A stretch of DNA of 64,000 nucleotides from an uncultured Parabacteroides sp. (lineage in GTDB: Bacteria > Bacteroidota > Bacteroidia > Bacteroidales > Tannerellaceae): positions 1-64,000 of the forward strand of contig NZ_CANTZW010000005.1 in the NCBI RefSeq assembly GCF_947855115.1. Reading direction: 5' to 3'. Shown piece after piece: positions 1 through 9,129 of the stretch; positions within the stretch are counted from its first letter, which is position 1, and every line of letters starts with the position of its first letter. The translations under genes were made by a program, and so were the position numbers. The notes beneath the pieces were generated by a model. It worked only from the letters and a program-made list of their open reading frames with translations. It was not told the DNA's origin and made no database searches.

Positions 1-104
1 GGTAATTCTCTCAAAGTCCTTTGTATAAGGAACTAACAAAGGTATTCCAAAGTTATATAAACAAATTGGATATACAAGTTTGTTTGTTAAACGTCTATTT
101 CCAT

Positions 105-112
105 TATCTTTG
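105..112 (+). promoter_or_regulatory. Bacteroidota -7 promoter element (TATCTTTG)
   Basis: The octamer fits TAnnTTTG, the -7 element of the Bacteroidota primary sigma factor. It lies 35 bases before the first gene, with T/G-rich sequence about 20 bases further upstream that could be the -33 region. A 7-bp inverted repeat (CCTTTGT at 18-24, ACAAAGG at 36-42) sits upstream, with no assigned role. Confidence 0.6.
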
Positions 113-147
113 AACTTTCGTTGGTAACTTTTTAATCTACTATCAAT

Positions 148-1254
148 ATGGCACAACAATCCGGAAGATTGCTATCCCTCGACGTGATGAGGGGAATTAC
201 GATCGCGGGGATGATTTTGGTAAACAACCCCGGGTCATGGAAGTACGTTTATACACCTTTAGAACACGCGCGTTGGAACGGCCTTACTCCCACCGATCTG
301 GTATTTCCGTTCTTTATGTTCATCATGGGGGTCTCCATGTTTTTCTCGCTTCGGAAATATAACTTCAAGCTGTCGAAAGAAAGCGTGACGAAAGTATTGA
401 GACGAACGGTATTGATATTCCTCGTGGGATTGGGGCTGAACCTGTTCGGACATGTTTGCTACAATGGATGTGCCGATTTCCAGAACTTGCGTATCCTCGG
501 AGTCATGCAAAGGTTGGCGTTGGCATACGGTTTCGGGTCCTTGATAGGATTAGCGATCAATCATAAGCATATTTTGCAGGTTGCGGCGGGTATATTGATA
601 TTTTACTGGGCATTACTAGGTTTTACACATAGTATGGAAATGTCGGAAGATAATATTATAGCGGTCGTGGACAGGGCTTTATTCGGTACCTCGCATATGT
701 ATCACGATAATATGGAGGATGGCACACGGATCGCCTTCGATCCGGAAGGACTCTTGAGCTGCATCGGTAGCATAGCGCATGTATTACTCGGTTTCTATGT
801 GGGAAAGGTGATACTGGATTGCAAGAAGAATAATGAGTCGATTATCCGTAATATCTTCATTTTCGGTACGATTATTCTTTTTGCCGGTTTCTTGTTGAGT
901 TACGGCTGCCCGATCAATAAGAAGATATGGAGTAGTACGTTCGTATTGGTTACTTGCGGATTCGCCTCCTTATTCCTCGCTTTATTAATCTGGATCATCG
1001 ATATAAACGGGAAGAAGAAATGGACGTTATTCTTTGAGTCGTTCGGTATCAACCCGTTGTATCTGTATGTACAAGGGGATCTGTTCGCCGTATTGCTGGG
1101 GATGAGCGGTATCTCCGCCTTTATGTACATGGATATATTCAAGCCGATATTCGGCGATTTCGGAGGATCGCTGGCTTGGGCTATCTTCTTCGTGGTGTTA
1201 AACTGGATACCGGGATATTTCTTGTATAAGAAGAAGATTTATATCAAGCTATAA
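148..1254 (+). CDS. NagX/HGSNAT-like membrane acyltransferase (DUF5009-type)
   Basis: This is a 368-residue polytopic membrane protein with about ten hydrophobic segments. The N-terminus (RLLSLDVMRGITIAGMILVN, residues 7-26) followed by LTPTDLVFPFFMFIMGVSM is the signature of the family that includes human lysosomal heparan-alpha-glucosaminide N-acetyltransferase and bacterial NagX. Those proteins are thought to move an acetyl group across the membrane onto amino sugars. A role in acetylating periplasmic hexosamines from host glycans or murein is plausible but inferred. The ATG start lies 35 bases after a good -7 promoter element. The gene stands alone and converges on the GH2 gene, with a shared terminator between them. 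The length is close to that of bacterial family members. Confidence 0.8.
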   Translation: MAQQSGRLLSLDVMRGITIAGMILVNNPGSWKYVYTPLEHARWNGLTPTDLVFPFFMFIMGVSMFFSLRKYNFKLSKESVTKVLRRTVLIFLVGLGLNLFGHVCYNGCADFQNLRILGVMQRLALAYGFGSLIGLAINHKHILQVAAGILIFYWALLGFTHSMEMSEDNIIAVVDRALFGTSHMYHDNMEDGTRIAFDPEGLLSCIGSIAHVLLGFYVGKVILDCKKNNESIIRNIFIFGTIILFAGFLLSYGCPINKKIWSSTFVLVTCGFASLFLALLIWIIDINGKKKWTLFFESFGINPLYLYVQGDLFAVLLGMSGISAFMYMDIFKPIFGDFGGSLAWAIFFVVLNWIPGYFLYKKKIYIKL

Positions 1255-1329
1255 TTAAAATGCCCTGTATACGGGAACACGGTAATGCTACCGTAACCTT
1301 TTTAGTTATCCTGCATTCATAAATAAAAT

Positions 1330-1378
1330 AAAAAGGCGATATGTCAATTTGCATCGTTAATTGACATATCGCCTTTTT
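1330..1378. terminator. Bidirectional rho-independent terminator
   Basis: Arms 1330-1349 and 1359-1378 form a perfect 20-bp stem that begins with five A and ends with five T, so it gives a T-run on both strands. It lies between the convergent acyltransferase (+) and GH2 (-) genes and can end both transcripts. Confidence 0.9.
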
Positions 1379-1398
1379 GCAGGTATCAATCTAGCCTA

Positions 1399-4300
1399 CT
1401 AGTTCACGTTATAGCCGGAGATAACCACCCTCGGGGTCTCGCCTCTCGTATCGACATCTTTCCAATGGATGTTGATCTCTTTCTTCTCGCCCGGAAGCAA
1501 GGAGAAATAGTTGTCGCTATAGAACATAGGAAGGAATTGCTCGCCATCCTTCTCGCCCACAACATTCACGCGGATCATCAAGGCCGGAGTGGATGAAGCG
1601 TTCTCCAAGGTAGCGGTAGCGGTCCAAGTACCGTCATTACCCTTGTCAGTCGTCACGTTGGATCGCAAGGTTACCTTTGGCATCTCACGCAAAGCTTGAT
1701 AGTTGCCTTCCTCTACGCCACGCAGATAGAAGTTATCCGATACGATCTGGCCCTTCTCGGTCAACGTCAGTTTAATGAAATGAGCGCTAGATACACTAGC
1801 GGGGAAATCCAATTTCATACATTTATGGGTCGTATCTTCCTTGCTATCTACAGAAACCTCGTTCTCCCATGCGACAGAACCGTCCATATTGACAATTTGG
1901 GCTTTCGCCGTCAGGCCGTTACGTACGCCGGCGCTATAGTTCACTACCTCGACCTCGTCCGTAACCGGGTTCCATTGGATATGCAGAGGCTCGGAAGCCT
2001 TCTTGCAACCGAAATAAGCGGCGGTAGGCTCGAAATAATAATCATAGGTCTGCCATACCATGGAAGGCCAGGCAGGATGCGTCATCCATAGCAACAATCC
2101 CTTCCGGTGCAAGCTTCTCGACTCGAACAAGCCCCGGTAACCATCGTAGTTCACCCACTGGGCCAGATCAGCGAATTCCCTGGCATCAGCCGGCTTACCG
2201 AAACCTTTCTCTATGATCGCGTTGAAAGAAGCGCAAGACTGGGCGCCTTCCATCGTATAATCGTGCTGGCCCCATTGAGCGTTTTGCGGCCAAAGGGCGT
2301 CCGGAGAGAAGGTACGGACCAAACTCTCGTAATTCATCACGTTCGGCATGCCGCGCTCGCTATGGAACTTGTCGCTACCGTTCTTCAAGCTGAAATATTC
2401 CTTGACAGGAAGCGCACGATACGGGCCGTGGCCACTTACTACCTCATCTGCCGAGCTGGAGATATAATGCAAGCCCGGATGATCCTCTTTTACGATACGG
2501 CGCAGGGCCTTGTCGATCTGCTCAGGCGGGAAGCCCTCGTTACGCCCGCAATAAATACCGATAGACGGATGGTTGCGGAAACGCTTCACGTAATCCTCGG
2601 CGTTGGCGATGAACATCTCCGGATTATAAGGATCTGGTCCGTCGGAAGGGTTCGCCAACCAGAAATCTTGCCAGATCATGATGCCATGACGGTCGCAAGC
2701 CTCATACAGCTCCTTGTCGCCGATCTGCCCGACCCAGTTGCGCATCATCGTAAAGTTCATGTCGGCATGGTAAGCTACGGCGATATCGTATTCACGTCCG
2801 CGGTAATTCAAGTTAGACTCGCCGAATCCCCAGTTACCGCCGCGGCCTATAAAACGACGACCGTTGACAAAGAGACTCAACACGCTGTTATCCTCGTTGA
2901 AAGTCATCTGACGGATACCGACCTTGAAATCTTCCGAGTCGGATACCTTATCACCTACCTTAAACGTGAAATTAGCGTCGTATAAATAAGGAGAACCATA
3001 TCCTTTAGGCCACCACAGGCGTGGATTCTGGACCTTTAATTGGCTAAAAGCATTCGGATCGAAAGTAACGGTCTTCTCCTCATTAGCGGCCAATTCCACC
3101 GATTGCTCAAAAGTGATATCACCGATCTTTCCTGTCAATATACCCTTTACAGGAGCGATGTCATGGTTCTTCACGATCACCTCCGGAGTCAAGGTAGCGG
3201 AGGTCGTATCCGGCAATGGCAATACGGCCTGTACGAACGGATCTTGAATCGTCACCTTGCCCGTAGAGGTCAAGTACACGTCGTTCCAGATACCGATATT
3301 ACGCCCGCGGATCGTCGAGATCCAGTCCCACCCGATCGTAGCGTGGAAAGTCGGATTATCAGCGCCCAAGATACCACCGTTGAAATCCGTATTCTTCTCA
3401 CATTTCTCCTTGACAGCGCCAATATGCTCATTCTTGATTATCTCTACCGCGACAACGTTCTTACCCGGTACGACAGCATCCGTCACATCGAACACGCCCC
3501 GGATAAACGCTCCCTCGATACGACCGATCTTATTACCGTTCAAATATACATTGGCTTTCCAGTTGATACCATCGAAATTCAAGAACAAACGATCTTGCTT
3601 GAATCCTTCGGGTACCTCGAACTCATCCCTATACCAGAAATTAGAGTTGAAGAACGACTCGGATATTTGCATCAGGTTATCTGCGTAATTCGGGTTCGGG
3701 ATAGCGCCGATATTCTTATAACTACTCAGCACCGTACCCGGTACAGTGGCCACGATCCAATTATCCGCGGAGAAAGAAGGTTTCGATATCTCCTCTCCGG
3801 AAGCGGTTACCTCGGAAGCCCGTTGCACCCTCCAGTTTCCGCCCGACAAACGGATTTCATCCTTCGTGGAAACCGGCGAGGCTGCCGGTTGAGCAAGCAA
3901 ACCACCTTTACCCATAACCTCCATCTCGCTTAAGATATAACGGCTGTCATTGGCCGGCCGCTCCATCCATACCCGCACGTAACGGCCTTTTCCTTTTACA
4001 TCGATCTCGTCCAGATTGGCTTCTCCACCCGGAAGGCTCGCTATGTCGGTCCATTGTCTTGCGTCGTCGGAAACCTGGATCTTGCCTTCGATCGCTTTAT
4101 TGATCCAGTGTAATTTCACCTTGTCGAACTCAGATTGGCAACCCAAATCTACATAGACCCACTCCTCTCCTGTCGCGGCGCTCATCCAAGCGCTATTGAA
4201 GAATTTGGAAGGAAGCAGATCTACCAATTTATCCTGGTTGTAGAAATTCATCTCGAAGAACGCCCAATAAGCGGCACCTTCCATCTTCAACCGCATCCGA

Positions 4301-5025
4301 TAATAGGCGTATTCGCCGGGGCGATCGAACGTCAAGGTCTCATTTAACATGCGGGTAGGCAACGTACCCGGATCCCAACTATTCTTATTCGGGTCTGAGT
4401 GGGCTTTATACCTGCTAGCCTTACCCGGCATGCCTTTGCCTTTCAAGGCTGCCAATTCCGTCCAAGTATTGCCATCGTTCGATCCCTCGCAAATGATCTC
4501 GTACCCGTCTTTGACTTTATCCTCGTCGTAAGCTACGCTTCCGCGGAACTGTACCTTATCGGCTTTCTCTTTCCAATTATTCAACGTAAACAGGAAATAA
4601 GCGTCCTCGCCGGTAACAGCGTTGCGGGAATAAGGGCCTTGATCGATCATCCACTCGCGCTCACGGCGAGGTATATCGCCATTTTGCGTGGAAAGGCCGA
4701 GATACTGAGGCTGCTTGTCGCTCACGATACCATCCGTCAGCAATTGAGCTGTCAAATTGTAATCATAACTGGAGGAATTGTAAGCGCTACGCAAAAGAGC
4801 TATGTTCCGGTACGTAGAATGATCCGGACGTAGCGAAGGAGAGAAATCCTCTCCCGGATACGAACCGATACCCCTAGTGTAATAATCCGACCGGTCGAAA
4901 GATTCCGCCGGAACACCACTCTGCCCACATCCCCCTAATAAGGCGGAGACCGCTACCGCTCCACAGAGCGTCAATAGCCGAGGCAGTTTTTTCTTTTTAC
5001 TGACTGTTCTCATAATATTTATCAT
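1399..5025 (-). CDS. Glycoside hydrolase family 2 lipoprotein with F5/8 type C domain
   Basis: This is a 1208-residue surface or periplasmic glycosidase. A basic start, hydrophobic stretch and LLGGC lipobox (Cys about 33) predict a lipoprotein. Residues about 60-390 resemble discoidin/F5-8C carbohydrate-binding folds, followed by the GH2 sugar-binding jelly roll (about 400-600), an Ig-like domain and a TIM barrel. The barrel holds the acid/base Glu in CGRNEG (about residue 830) and a probable nucleophile Glu in SERGMPN (about 890). The layout resembles GH2 beta-mannosidases and exo-beta-glucosaminidases; the exact substrate cannot be read from sequence. ATG at 5013 is an equally good start. 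The gene follows the radical SAM gene by 20 bases and may be cotranscribed with it, although the two have no obvious shared function. No SusC/SusD pair is adjacent. Confidence 0.88.
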   Translation of the reverse strand: MINIMRTVSKKKKLPRLLTLCGAVAVSALLGGCGQSGVPAESFDRSDYYTRGIGSYPGEDFSPSLRPDHSTYRNIALLRSAYNSSSYDYNLTAQLLTDGIVSDKQPQYLGLSTQNGDIPRREREWMIDQGPYSRNAVTGEDAYFLFTLNNWKEKADKVQFRGSVAYDEDKVKDGYEIICEGSNDGNTWTELAALKGKGMPGKASRYKAHSDPNKNSWDPGTLPTRMLNETLTFDRPGEYAYYRMRLKMEGAAYWAFFEMNFYNQDKLVDLLPSKFFNSAWMSAATGEEWVYVDLGCQSEFDKVKLHWINKAIEGKIQVSDDARQWTDIASLPGGEANLDEIDVKGKGRYVRVWMERPANDSRYILSEMEVMGKGGLLAQPAASPVSTKDEIRLSGGNWRVQRASEVTASGEEISKPSFSADNWIVATVPGTVLSSYKNIGAIPNPNYADNLMQISESFFNSNFWYRDEFEVPEGFKQDRLFLNFDGINWKANVYLNGNKIGRIEGAFIRGVFDVTDAVVPGKNVVAVEIIKNEHIGAVKEKCEKNTDFNGGILGADNPTFHATIGWDWISTIRGRNIGIWNDVYLTSTGKVTIQDPFVQAVLPLPDTTSATLTPEVIVKNHDIAPVKGILTGKIGDITFEQSVELAANEEKTVTFDPNAFSQLKVQNPRLWWPKGYGSPYLYDANFTFKVGDKVSDSEDFKVGIRQMTFNEDNSVLSLFVNGRRFIGRGGNWGFGESNLNYRGREYDIAVAYHADMNFTMMRNWVGQIGDKELYEACDRHGIMIWQDFWLANPSDGPDPYNPEMFIANAEDYVKRFRNHPSIGIYCGRNEGFPPEQIDKALRRIVKEDHPGLHYISSSADEVVSGHGPYRALPVKEYFSLKNGSDKFHSERGMPNVMNYESLVRTFSPDALWPQNAQWGQHDYTMEGAQSCASFNAIIEKGFGKPADAREFADLAQWVNYDGYRGLFESRSLHRKGLLLWMTHPAWPSMVWQTYDYYFEPTAAYFGCKKASEPLHIQWNPVTDEVEVVNYSAGVRNGLTAKAQIVNMDGSVAWENEVSVDSKEDTTHKCMKLDFPASVSSAHFIKLTLTEKGQIVSDNFYLRGVEEGNYQALREMPKVTLRSNVTTDKGNDGTWTATATLENASSTPALMIRVNVVGEKDGEQFLPMFYSDNYFSLLPGEKKEINIHWKDVDTRGETPRVVISGYNVN

Positions 5026-5045
5026 ATTTCTCTAAATTAATTCGT

Positions 5046-5825
5046 TTAATAAGATACCGTTACGTCAAAACCCTCTTTCCGGGCCCGTTCAGCGATTCCG
5101 TCTAACTCTTCTTTTGTCGCTTTTCTCAAGGCTTTAATCGGGGTCTCCCGGTCTATCGTATAAATCATGACTTGTTTCGGACGGATTTGCTTTAAAGCGG
5201 AAATCCAGCCCTCTATCTCCTCTTCTGTCATGTTATCGACCGATTCTCCGTTTAATTCCCCTTTCAAGAACATGGTCTGTATAATCAGGTTCCCGTTGAA
5301 ACGGCATAATTGTCTCAATAAAGACTCGAAATTAAATGTCGGGGAATTGGGCTTGTCTATCTGTTGTATCCGGCTGTCCGACACAGAATCCAGCTTCAAT
5401 ATGTTATCCTCTATTTTATTCAAGGCTTGAAAGACCTCCTCTTTATGGAGCATCGTAGAATTAGAAAGCACGGCTATCTTGGCGTCGGGGAAAAAACGGT
5501 TCCGGGTAGCGATCGTATCATCGATGATACCGCCGAATTCCGGATGTATCGTAGGCTCTCCGTTCCCGGCGAACGTAATTACATCCGGGGCTATCCCCTC
5601 TCCTTTCATAGCGGTTAGTTTTTGTACCAGGGCTTCCCTCACTTCCGCACGAGTCGGGAGTTTACTATGGGTCCTGCGGTCTTCGTTCAATCCACACTCG
5701 CAATAAATACAATTGAAAGAACATAATTTTCCGTCTGTAGGAAGCAAATTCATCCCTAAAGAGATACCTAAGCGCCGACTGTGTATCGGGCCGAACACTA
5801 TTTTATCAAAAAGAATCGTAGACAT
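5046..5825 (-). CDS. Radical SAM protein (COG0731-like)
   Basis: This 259-residue protein carries the CxxxCxxC iron-sulfur/SAM motif as CSFNCIYC near residue 34. It is preceded by GPIHSRRLG, which is typical of the COG0731 group related to tRNA wybutosine enzymes and to uncharacterised bacterial oxidoreductases. The GNGEPT motif (about residue 88) is the usual SAM-binding 'GGE'-like loop, consistent with 5'-deoxyadenosyl radical chemistry. The substrate is unknown. A TAnnTTTG promoter just upstream overlaps the end of the preceding barrel gene, so the gene probably has its own transcript, which could continue into the GH2 gene 20 bases downstream. Confidence 0.85.
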   Translation of the reverse strand: MSTILFDKIVFGPIHSRRLGISLGMNLLPTDGKLCSFNCIYCECGLNEDRRTHSKLPTRAEVREALVQKLTAMKGEGIAPDVITFAGNGEPTIHPEFGGIIDDTIATRNRFFPDAKIAVLSNSTMLHKEEVFQALNKIEDNILKLDSVSDSRIQQIDKPNSPTFNFESLLRQLCRFNGNLIIQTMFLKGELNGESVDNMTEEEIEGWISALKQIRPKQVMIYTIDRETPIKALRKATKEELDGIAERARKEGFDVTVSY

Positions 5826-5848
5826 ATCGCTGTTTGTTTTTACTCACG

Positions 5849-5856
5849 CAAATCTA
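5849..5856 (-). promoter_or_regulatory. -7 promoter element (TAGATTTG) for the radical SAM gene
   Basis: Read on the minus strand, this matches TAnnTTTG and lies 23 bases before the start at 5825. It falls in the few bases downstream of the stop of the previous gene, so the radical SAM gene need not depend on the upstream operon. Confidence 0.5.
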
Positions 5857-5858
5857 CT

Positions 5859-7922
5859 CTAAAATTTCCAGCGAAGCAAAGCATAAAGATCTGTTTTATC
5901 GGAACCGCTTATCTCCTCCGTATCAGTGCCTATCAAATCCCTATCCAGATAATGGGTATGGGCCAATTTAGCGGATAAGGATAAACTTTTCCATATATCC
6001 AGACGGAAAGTAAAGGCAAAACGCATTCCGTTACCATAGAAGGAAGGCATATTAAAAGCGTATAATATATTTTTCTCGTACGAACCGATCCGGCTGCCGT
6101 AATCGTCCGTGTGGAACCATGCCAAATAACCATCCATTTGAAGGGGCAGGGCAGTAGTAGACCTCCAACCTATGCTTTGGGATATCATAATTCCCTTGCT
6201 AAGTTCCTTTACAGGCTCATCGAATAGAATACCCTCCAAAGTAGTCTTGAAAACAAAAGGAGAAGAAAAGTTATAAACTTGTTGAAAACGAAGACGGTGT
6301 TGTTTATAGAAATTGATTTTCAACAAATTATCGTTTTCATAGGTTTCATTTTTTTCTTTTTGTCGATATTTATAACGAAGATAAGTCGAGAAGTTTTTAC
6401 TAGGGGTATAGTCTATTTGAGCCATGTATTCTTGCCCTCCGGAAGGAGCGTCTGTTCCGTATTTCAACCAAGGAAAACGGAATAAGTCCGCGTAAACGGA
6501 CAATTTCCAGCGGGCGACCGGAGTCAACTGAAATCCCATATAAACTCCTTGCTCATTCTGTACGGTAGAACCTTGTGAGAACGCGTTTCCAAACAAAGCT
6601 TGGTAACGGCGGTCATAATAACGATACAATACCAAAAAAGATATATAAGAAGCAGGTATTAACTGCAAGGCGTTCAAGGTAGAAACAGCCCCGTTTTTCG
6701 AAAGGGCGGTCTCACCGTAAAACTTGATCCGGTTACTTTTCAACATGTAATCAACACTCATGTTAAGATTATTGGAACCTCTGAAATAGAATAGGTTATA
6801 AGGTTTCGGATCGGGATCCATCTTGAATTTACCGAATGAATAGGAAAGGGCTGTCAAGCCTACATGAAAATGAGGAGTGGCATAGCGGATATTTCCTCCA
6901 TATACCTGCGTAGTAATTGTCTTCCTCTTTTCCCAATCCCGTTGCAAACGATGAAGCCCATCCGTTTTCAATGCGGTGAATGTCAAGTTATCCACCGCCG
7001 CATCCATTTTCCGGTACGAATAGAAAACACTTATATCCAAGTTTTTAATAGCGATCGTACTAGCTACTCCTCGAAAGAAATCCTGTTCATTGGTTGAGAA
7101 ATGCCTACGAAAGCCGTTCGTCCTTCGTTCTGCCTGAGCGACTACAGCCGTACGGCTAGGGGAGAAGTCGTTGCTAATTACCAAACCTTGCCCGAAAGAC
7201 ATTTTATAATCTCCTATAGCCAAGCTTTTTAACCAGTTGATATTTTTTAAGAACAGATGAGCGGAATAGAAATCGTATCCTTTATGATACTGATTCCAAA
7301 AAGGTTCTCCCGCATCTTTCTCCGCAACGAAGCCTGCTTGCAGACGATCATCGAAATTATAAGAATAGCGCAGTGAGTGATAGAATGGCTCTCCCCAGTA
7401 CTTACGATTCGGATATCGCTGAAGTATACTGTCTGGTTGTTCACCATATCCCTTTTTCTGTTGAAAACATTGATCATATCTGATTTGTAAATCATTACGA
7501 CCGTATTTCAACAGGTTCTTAACTGTAAATAATCGTTTTTCAACAATAACATCACTTATATAAATAAAAGGAAGGAGAAGAGATATCGTCTGAAAATCCA
7601 TTTCCTCAATATTCTTCAATTCGTAGATACTAGTCATTTTCCCGTATCGCTTTTGATAGGAGAGAAGCTGTTCGATTTGTCGGTCGGATAAGAAAGGCAG
7701 GCGCTTCAATTGCTCTTCCGTTACGGAATTCAACTCAAAAGGATGTTCGGTAAGATAAGATAAATCGGCATACAGGCTTTCAATACGTTCCGTATCCTCG
7801 GTTTCCAACGCTAATTCCTCTACGTATTCCATCCATTTATCAACAGAATATTCTACTTGAGAATTAGCGTAATAACTATTTATCAACAAGATTATTGACA
7901 GAATTATAAACAATCGTCTCAT
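5859..7922 (-). CDS. Helix-hairpin-helix plus outer-membrane beta-barrel protein
   Basis: The protein has about 687 residues. The start at 7922 (MRRLFIIL) gives a clean signal peptide; longer readings add a non-signal extension. Mature residues about 30-110 contain a ComEA-like double helix-hairpin-helix: LNSVTEEQLKRLPFLSDRQ, then YQKRYGKMTSIYELKNI. This fold usually binds DNA non-specifically in competence proteins. The remaining 550 or so residues alternate aromatic and polar strands and end in LYALLRWKF, a beta-barrel closing strand with terminal Phe, which predicts an outer-membrane barrel. The gene is last in an operon, 19 bases after the PorV/PorQ-like gene. The HhH-barrel architecture suggests contact with DNA, or use of HhH as a protein interface, at the periplasmic face; that function is inference. 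Confidence 0.75.
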   Translation of the reverse strand: MRRLFIILSIILLINSYYANSQVEYSVDKWMEYVEELALETEDTERIESLYADLSYLTEHPFELNSVTEEQLKRLPFLSDRQIEQLLSYQKRYGKMTSIYELKNIEEMDFQTISLLLPFIYISDVIVEKRLFTVKNLLKYGRNDLQIRYDQCFQQKKGYGEQPDSILQRYPNRKYWGEPFYHSLRYSYNFDDRLQAGFVAEKDAGEPFWNQYHKGYDFYSAHLFLKNINWLKSLAIGDYKMSFGQGLVISNDFSPSRTAVVAQAERRTNGFRRHFSTNEQDFFRGVASTIAIKNLDISVFYSYRKMDAAVDNLTFTALKTDGLHRLQRDWEKRKTITTQVYGGNIRYATPHFHVGLTALSYSFGKFKMDPDPKPYNLFYFRGSNNLNMSVDYMLKSNRIKFYGETALSKNGAVSTLNALQLIPASYISFLVLYRYYDRRYQALFGNAFSQGSTVQNEQGVYMGFQLTPVARWKLSVYADLFRFPWLKYGTDAPSGGQEYMAQIDYTPSKNFSTYLRYKYRQKEKNETYENDNLLKINFYKQHRLRFQQVYNFSSPFVFKTTLEGILFDEPVKELSKGIMISQSIGWRSTTALPLQMDGYLAWFHTDDYGSRIGSYEKNILYAFNMPSFYGNGMRFAFTFRLDIWKSLSLSAKLAHTHYLDRDLIGTDTEEISGSDKTDLYALLRWKF

Positions 7923-7941
7923 AGTTAAGTATCGTTTATGT

Positions 7942-8751
7942 TTAAAAAGAAAATGATAAACCAAGGCCAGTACTTATCCCTAAAACAGGATGATAAACGG
8001 AAGCTACGTCTATCGTAAAACAGGAAAAGTTATAACCGATTCCTAAAGAGGGCAGGAGAGGGGTGGTTTGTATTCCGGCCCGGATAAAAAAGGAATCGAA
8101 AGCGGCATACTCGATACCGAGATTTCCAAGAAGCGTTTGTTTGTCTTCCGTTCCCAGACTTCCCGTAATCAACAGGTCGTTTATAATTTCCCATTGAAAA
8201 CTTATTTGAATCAAATAATAATTAAAATCTTCTATTTCAAGATCTTTATTTCCTATAGAAACAGAAGGTAGATTCATAATCAACATTCCAATCAACAACT
8301 TATCAATAGGAAAGAAACTGATCCCGATATCTGTAGACAGCCTGGATCTTGTGTTCTCCAATAGCTCGGTTTGCAGGAAGCTATAATGAAACGCAAGCCC
8401 TAACGCCCATTTATCTCCCAAACGTTTTCCCCCTAAGATACGAACCATCATCTCTCGATATATATCGGAACCGAATACTGAGATATCAACACCTGTGGAT
8501 AATAACCGGTTCGGATAATAAAAACTGCCGGACATCGTACTCAGCTCTTTCAGCATATACCGATTAAAATAGTCTAAATGAACGGATTTTTTCTCTTTAC
8601 CGACAATAAGGGCGGGATTGAATAAAACAGATTGCGTACCGACGTTTCCTCCCATCCCTACGCTGCGAATGTCCGGCAAACGTAAGTTGTCAACACCGTA
8701 TGCGCACAATGAAAATATTCCCGTAAACAGGAATAAAAATAGGTATTTCAT
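7942..8751 (-). CDS. PorV/PorQ-like outer-membrane barrel protein
   Basis: This 269-residue protein has an N-terminal signal peptide (cleavage near CAYG). The mature N-terminus reads LRLPDIRSVGMGGNVGTQSVLFNPAL; the 'GMGG...NPA' pattern is typical of the FadL-like PorV/PorQ/UPF0164 barrels of Bacteroidota. The rest is strand-rich and ends LGLSFSF, with a terminal Phe as in barrels inserted by BamA. PorV shuttles type IX cargo and PorQ has a related role, but sequence alone does not say whether this protein works with that system. It sits between a 77-residue gene (25-base gap) and the HhH-barrel gene (19-base gap), so the three are almost certainly cotranscribed. Confidence 0.65.
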   Translation of the reverse strand: MKYLFLFLFTGIFSLCAYGVDNLRLPDIRSVGMGGNVGTQSVLFNPALIVGKEKKSVHLDYFNRYMLKELSTMSGSFYYPNRLLSTGVDISVFGSDIYREMMVRILGGKRLGDKWALGLAFHYSFLQTELLENTRSRLSTDIGISFFPIDKLLIGMLIMNLPSVSIGNKDLEIEDFNYYLIQISFQWEIINDLLITGSLGTEDKQTLLGNLGIEYAAFDSFFIRAGIQTTPLLPSLGIGYNFSCFTIDVASVYHPVLGISTGLGLSFSF

Positions 8752-8776
8752 AAGTCAAGATTTTGTATTGTTGGTT

Positions 8777-9010
8777 TTATATATATGAAGGTCTTTTTAT
8801 AATCCTCATCGGGAATAACCGCGAATCTTTCATTATCAAGAATTCGCTTTTGTACTTTACCGTTTTCACCTTTATTTTATTGATAAAGTCATTCCATTTA
8901 ATATATACCAAAAGTTGTAAATCTCTGGTATTCCGGCATTCAATACCTTTCGTCTTATACGAGATAGATTGGATTTTTCCGAATAGAGCGGTAATTTCTT
9001 CTTTTTTCAT
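8777..9010 (-). CDS. Small conserved-looking hypothetical protein, operon leader
   Basis: This 77-residue basic protein has no signal peptide or membrane segment. It starts 33 bases after a perfect TAnnTTTG element and lies 25 bases before the barrel gene, so it is probably the first cistron of the operon. Its composition (many Lys, Ile and Arg, two central beta-like stretches LQLLVYIKW and KTVKYKSEFLIM) suggests a small alpha/beta cytoplasmic protein. I do not recognise the family. An overlapping plus-strand reading frame is less credible because it lacks a promoter and its composition is poor. Confidence 0.6.
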   Translation of the reverse strand: MKKEEITALFGKIQSISYKTKGIECRNTRDLQLLVYIKWNDFINKIKVKTVKYKSEFLIMKDSRLFPMRIIKRPSYI

Positions 9011-9043
9011 AGTTAATATATTCTTAAGTTGTTGTCAACTACG

Positions 9044-9051
9044 CAAATGTA
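9044..9051 (-). promoter_or_regulatory. -7 promoter element (TACATTTG) for the HhH-barrel operon
   Basis: This exact TAnnTTTG match on the minus strand lies 33 bases before the 77-residue gene. It is the only good promoter upstream of the three-gene operon and stands back to back with the promoter of the DUF4294 gene. Confidence 0.6.
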
Positions 9052-9115
9052 ATGTTTTATATTCATTTAGCAAGTTATTAACAGATAAATGACACTGAGA
9101 ATCACGTAGTATTTA

Positions 9116-9123
9116 TATTTTTG
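9116..9123 (+). promoter_or_regulatory. -7 promoter element (TATTTTTG), probable leaderless start
   Basis: This TAnnTTTG match is followed by CG. It ends six bases before the ATG at 9130, so the predicted transcription start falls at or next to the start codon, which implies a leaderless or near-leaderless mRNA. Confidence 0.55.
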
Positions 9124-9129
9124 CGACAT

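Noticed and set aside
2107..2985. Long plus-strand frames inside the GH2 gene (also 1696-2091 and 3040-3933)
   Set aside because: They are antisense to a gene with clear domains and motifs, lack promoters, and have compositions unlike real proteins.
8496..8504. Exact DnaA-box word in the PorV/PorQ-like gene
   Set aside because: It is a single copy inside coding sequence and not clustered with others, so chance is the simplest cause.
8763..9092. Plus-strand 109-codon frame overlapping the 77-residue minus-strand gene
   Set aside because: No promoter or credible start context. The minus-strand gene has a TAnnTTTG element and operon spacing.
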